From: Onthophagus taurus
Taxonomy: Eukaryota; Arthropoda; Insecta; Coleoptera; Scarabaeidae
Direction: 5' to 3'
NCBI RefSeq assembly: GCF_036711975.1
Contig: NC_091967.1
Location: forward strand, 10,230,001-10,294,000
DNA: 64,000 nucleotides
Part shown: positions 61,758 to 64,000 of the stretch, one piece after another
Layout: each line of letters opens with the position of its first letter
Numbering within the stretch: the stretch's first letter is position 1
Notes under the pieces: model-generated
What the model was told of the DNA's origin: nothing
Seen by the model: only the letters and a program-made list of their open reading frames with translations
Database searches by the model: none
Program-made: the position numbers and the translations under genes

Positions 61758-62400
61758 AAGAGCTTAAGATAGAATCTTTCAAGATTTTGTGTTGATATAT
61801 CAACTCCAGCGCCTCGCCCGCAAGCGACCTCGGCGATTTGAGGCAATATCGCTTCTTATATGTCTTGGCAAAGATGTAAAGCGTCTTATAAGAAGACATT
61901 TACACTTAAACCGCCGAGGTCTCTTGCGGCCGAGACGCTAGAATCTTTCAATTTTGGCGATATTGTGTTGATATATCAAATAAAGCGCCTCGCCCGCAAG
62001 CGACCTTGGCAATATCGTTTCTTAAATTTCTTGGTAAAGATATAAGGCCTCTGATAAGTAGACATGTGCACTCAAACCGCCGAGGTCGCTTGCGGCCGAG
62101 GCGCTAAAATCTTTCAAAGGTGTCGATTTTGTGTTGATATATCAACTCCAGCGCCTCGCCCGCAAGCAACCTCGGCGATTTGAGGCAATATCGCTTCTTA
62201 AATGTCTTGGCAAAGATATAAAGCCTCTTATAAGAAGACATGTACACTCAAACCACCGAGTTCGCTTGCGGCTGAGGCGCTAGAATCTTTCAATTTTGGC
62301 GATTTTATGTTGATATATTAAATGCAGCGCCTCTCCCGCAAGCGACCTCGGCAATATCGTTTCTTAAATGGCTTGGTAAAGATACAAAGTCTTACCTACT
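61758..62400. repeat. tandem array of about 166-176-bp units with inverted GC-rich arms
   Basis: The block GCGCCTC(G/T)CCCGCAAGC starts at about 61809, 61985, 62151 and 62327, so units are about 176, 166 and 176 bp. In each complete unit a near-complement arm (CCGAGGTCGCTTGCGGCCGA-type) follows about 100 bp later, so every unit can fold into a GC-rich hairpin around an AT-rich, CTTATAAGAAGACAT-like centre. A TTGATATATCAA palindrome sits before each unit. No coding capacity. It lies between the convergent 3' ends of RanGAP and the tetraspanin. Confidence 0.9.
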
Positions 62401-62648
62401 TTAAAAGACAATTACCCTCAAAGGGGCCTCCTCTTTAATATCTAACTCATACTGTTACAAGTCAATTACCAGACTTGTAATATAAATATAAATAACTATA
62501 AGAACATTTTTATAATATTTGGCAACAATAGAAGATTTTTAACGTACCTAAATAAATAGGTAGTATTTAAACAGCGGTAGATTCGATTTGAGTCACACCT
62601 TGTAGATTATTACCTCCAGGAATTTTATTTACCTTTTCAATAATCATT

Positions 62649-63567
62649 TTAATTTCTCCTCCTATGGTGGTCTACAATTAAAATAATTATTATAGCAATA
62701 CTAATTTTTAAATTTATTACTTCTATTACTGATCCTACAACGATCGCCACCAGAAGGGGAACAAAACTGGTATGAAACCCAATGAGAAGTTTATCAAAAC
62801 AACCATCGGGTTTGATTTCGTCTTTTAATGTGCAAAAATTATTGTATTTTGTACAACAACTTTCGGGATAATGCAAATCATTGCTCTCAAATATAACATT
62901 GTAATCAGTGTAGTTGTCAACTCCGCAACAATCATACTAAAATATGAAATTACATATATTTAAAGTTAAAATTATTTTAATTTGATTATTTGCCTTTTCC
63001 TCAAAAAACATTTGTGCTTTAAAATGTTTAGAAGAATGAAAAGGTATCTCAATAAAGTTATTTATCAATTTACTTCTGATAGCAGGTGCAAATTTTTGTT
63101 TTAGTATATGAGTTGATAGAATCGACCCAGTTCCTATCTTAATAGTGATTGCTATCACCAATAAAATACGTAACTAAAGAAAAAGTGATTTAAAATATTT
63201 CCTTTAAGATAATTAATCCAATGTTTTTTGATCGCACCCATTTCAAAAGTTTCTTATTTTCAATCAGTAAGCATTTATAAATAAAAGCTGTTAAAATCAA
63301 AACCATCATTCCATAAGCAAGAAATATGTATGTAGTGGTATTTATCACAGCACTACTCCCATCAATGTATTTGATGGTATTTGCAGCCCCTTTCATTTCA
63401 TCTGTTGATGAATTTGTCAGTTTTGGTAAACTCACACCTAAAATTACTAAAAGAATTCCATAAATCTAAAAAGAAATCAATTTATATATATTAATAAATA
63501 GATTCAATAATATAAAACTTACAGCATAACATAACATAAATACACGTAATTTATTGTTTGAGTTCAT
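62649..63567 (-). CDS. tetraspanin
   Basis: Four-pass membrane organiser protein. Exons: 63567-63523, 63465-63238, 63173-62994, 62936-62649; 246 residues, typical for the family. Seen: TM1 (LRVFMLCYAIYGILLVILGV), a short extracellular loop, TM2 (TYIFLAYGMMVLILTAFIYK), TM3 (LRILLVIAITIKIGTGSI), and a large loop with the signature YDCCGVDNYTDY, YPESCC and DGCFDK cysteines. TM4 (SFVPLLVAIVVGSVIEVINL onward) carries the characteristic Glu, and the tail is short and basic (DHHRRRN). The third intron has a GC donor (GAAAAG|GCAAAT ... TTTTAG|TATG) by frame. An alternative 48-bp intron before the stop would change the C-terminus, but reading through gives the better TM4. Which tetraspanin subfamily it is cannot be said. 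Confidence 0.92.
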
Positions 63568-64000
63568 TAGATCCAAATGATCTTGCTAAATTTTTGGATG
63601 AATTCAATTAAAGGGTGTTTAAGGAAAGGGTGGAATTCGTGAATTGTCATGTGCGCAGTCAGAACCTATACATATACAGAGTGTTGAAAAATATAAAAAT
63701 ACATTCTTATTTTTTTCTAATATTCAGCAATAACAATGACATCATACTAGATTTTGAAGCACGTGCGTATGTATTAATAGAACCATCATCAGATTATATT
63801 GTATTAATGTTATACACGCTTTTTCGTAACGTGTGTGAACTCTATCAAATTCGTTGTGAATATCTGTAGATTGCTCATTTAATGCTCAGTTGTATCTCTG
63901 CATGATCATATCGGTTTAAAACAGTGTTAATTTCAGTATCAGGCAATAGAGCATGAGAGAGGTTGAAGAAAAGTCAATATAATTTGCAAGGCTCACATCT
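63568..64000. other. upstream flank of the tetraspanin gene
   Basis: 5' flank with no clear promoter element. The open frame at 63615-63869 (+) has no recognised domain and is not called. Nothing else seen to the window end. Confidence 0.5.

Noticed and set aside
62641-62700. Extra 48-bp intron near the end of the tetraspanin gene with a further coding exon down to about 62570
   Set aside because: Donor and acceptor dinucleotides exist (GTAATA ... TTGTAG), but splicing would cut the fourth membrane span short; reading through gives a full TM4 and a basic tail. Kept as an alternative only.
1-64000. CRISPR array, tRNA or rRNA genes, bacterial operon features
   Set aside because: No direct-repeat/spacer structure, no convincing tRNA B-box or cloverleaf, and the genes are clearly intron-containing eukaryotic genes.

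Overview
The window is AT-rich nuclear DNA with short phase-consistent GT-AG introns, long introns and several old transposon remnants. An insect is certain from the FTZ-F1 nuclear receptor exon and the other proteins. A beetle is my best guess, but the sequence alone does not prove it. All exon joins below were made by eye from donor/acceptor dinucleotides, reading phase and family resemblance.

Left three quarters (1-47.5 kb): this is one very large, gene-poor locus, the 5' part of the ecdysone-cascade nuclear receptor gene ftz-f1 on the minus strand. Only two coding exons are visible. The DNA-binding-domain exon (12260-12836) begins with the MLLDM start that resembles the beta isoform. A separate first coding exon (47309-47489) lies about 34.5 kb upstream and fits an alpha-type isoform. 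The ligand-binding exons were not found and are probably off the left edge. The intervening intron and flanks hold a repeated set of nuclear-receptor half-site motifs: nine perfect WAWNTAGGTCA sites (HR3/ROR or E75/Rev-Erb type) and about eight GGGTCA-GT-GGGTCA-like direct repeats with a 2-bp spacer. They also hold several transposon remnants: two non-LTR retrotransposon fragments, a mariner-like fragment, a long-inverted-repeat element, a small TA-flanked element built of three tandem units, and copies of a CTAG-rich palindromic repeat.

Right quarter (48-64 kb): this part is compact and gene-dense. In order it holds medium-chain acyl-CoA dehydrogenase (minus, 8 exons, 421 aa); a DEK_C plus SWIB domain chromatin protein (minus, 258 aa) whose first exon and flank are tandemly duplicated; a decayed LINE (plus); a small cysteine-rich metallothionein-like gene (minus, 82 aa) with a TATA box; a C9orf78/Tls1 (Hca59) family spliceosome-associated protein (minus, 296 aa); RanGAP (plus, 7 exons, 566 aa), divergent from the previous gene across about 460 bp; a 0.6-kb array of inverted-armed tandem repeats; and a tetraspanin (minus, 246 aa) with a probable GC-AG intron.

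Nothing here is an operon or a defence system. The genes of the right part are ordinary unlinked housekeeping genes. The most interesting content is the regulatory architecture of ftz-f1, because HR3 and E75 are the known regulators of beta-ftz-f1 in Drosophila.
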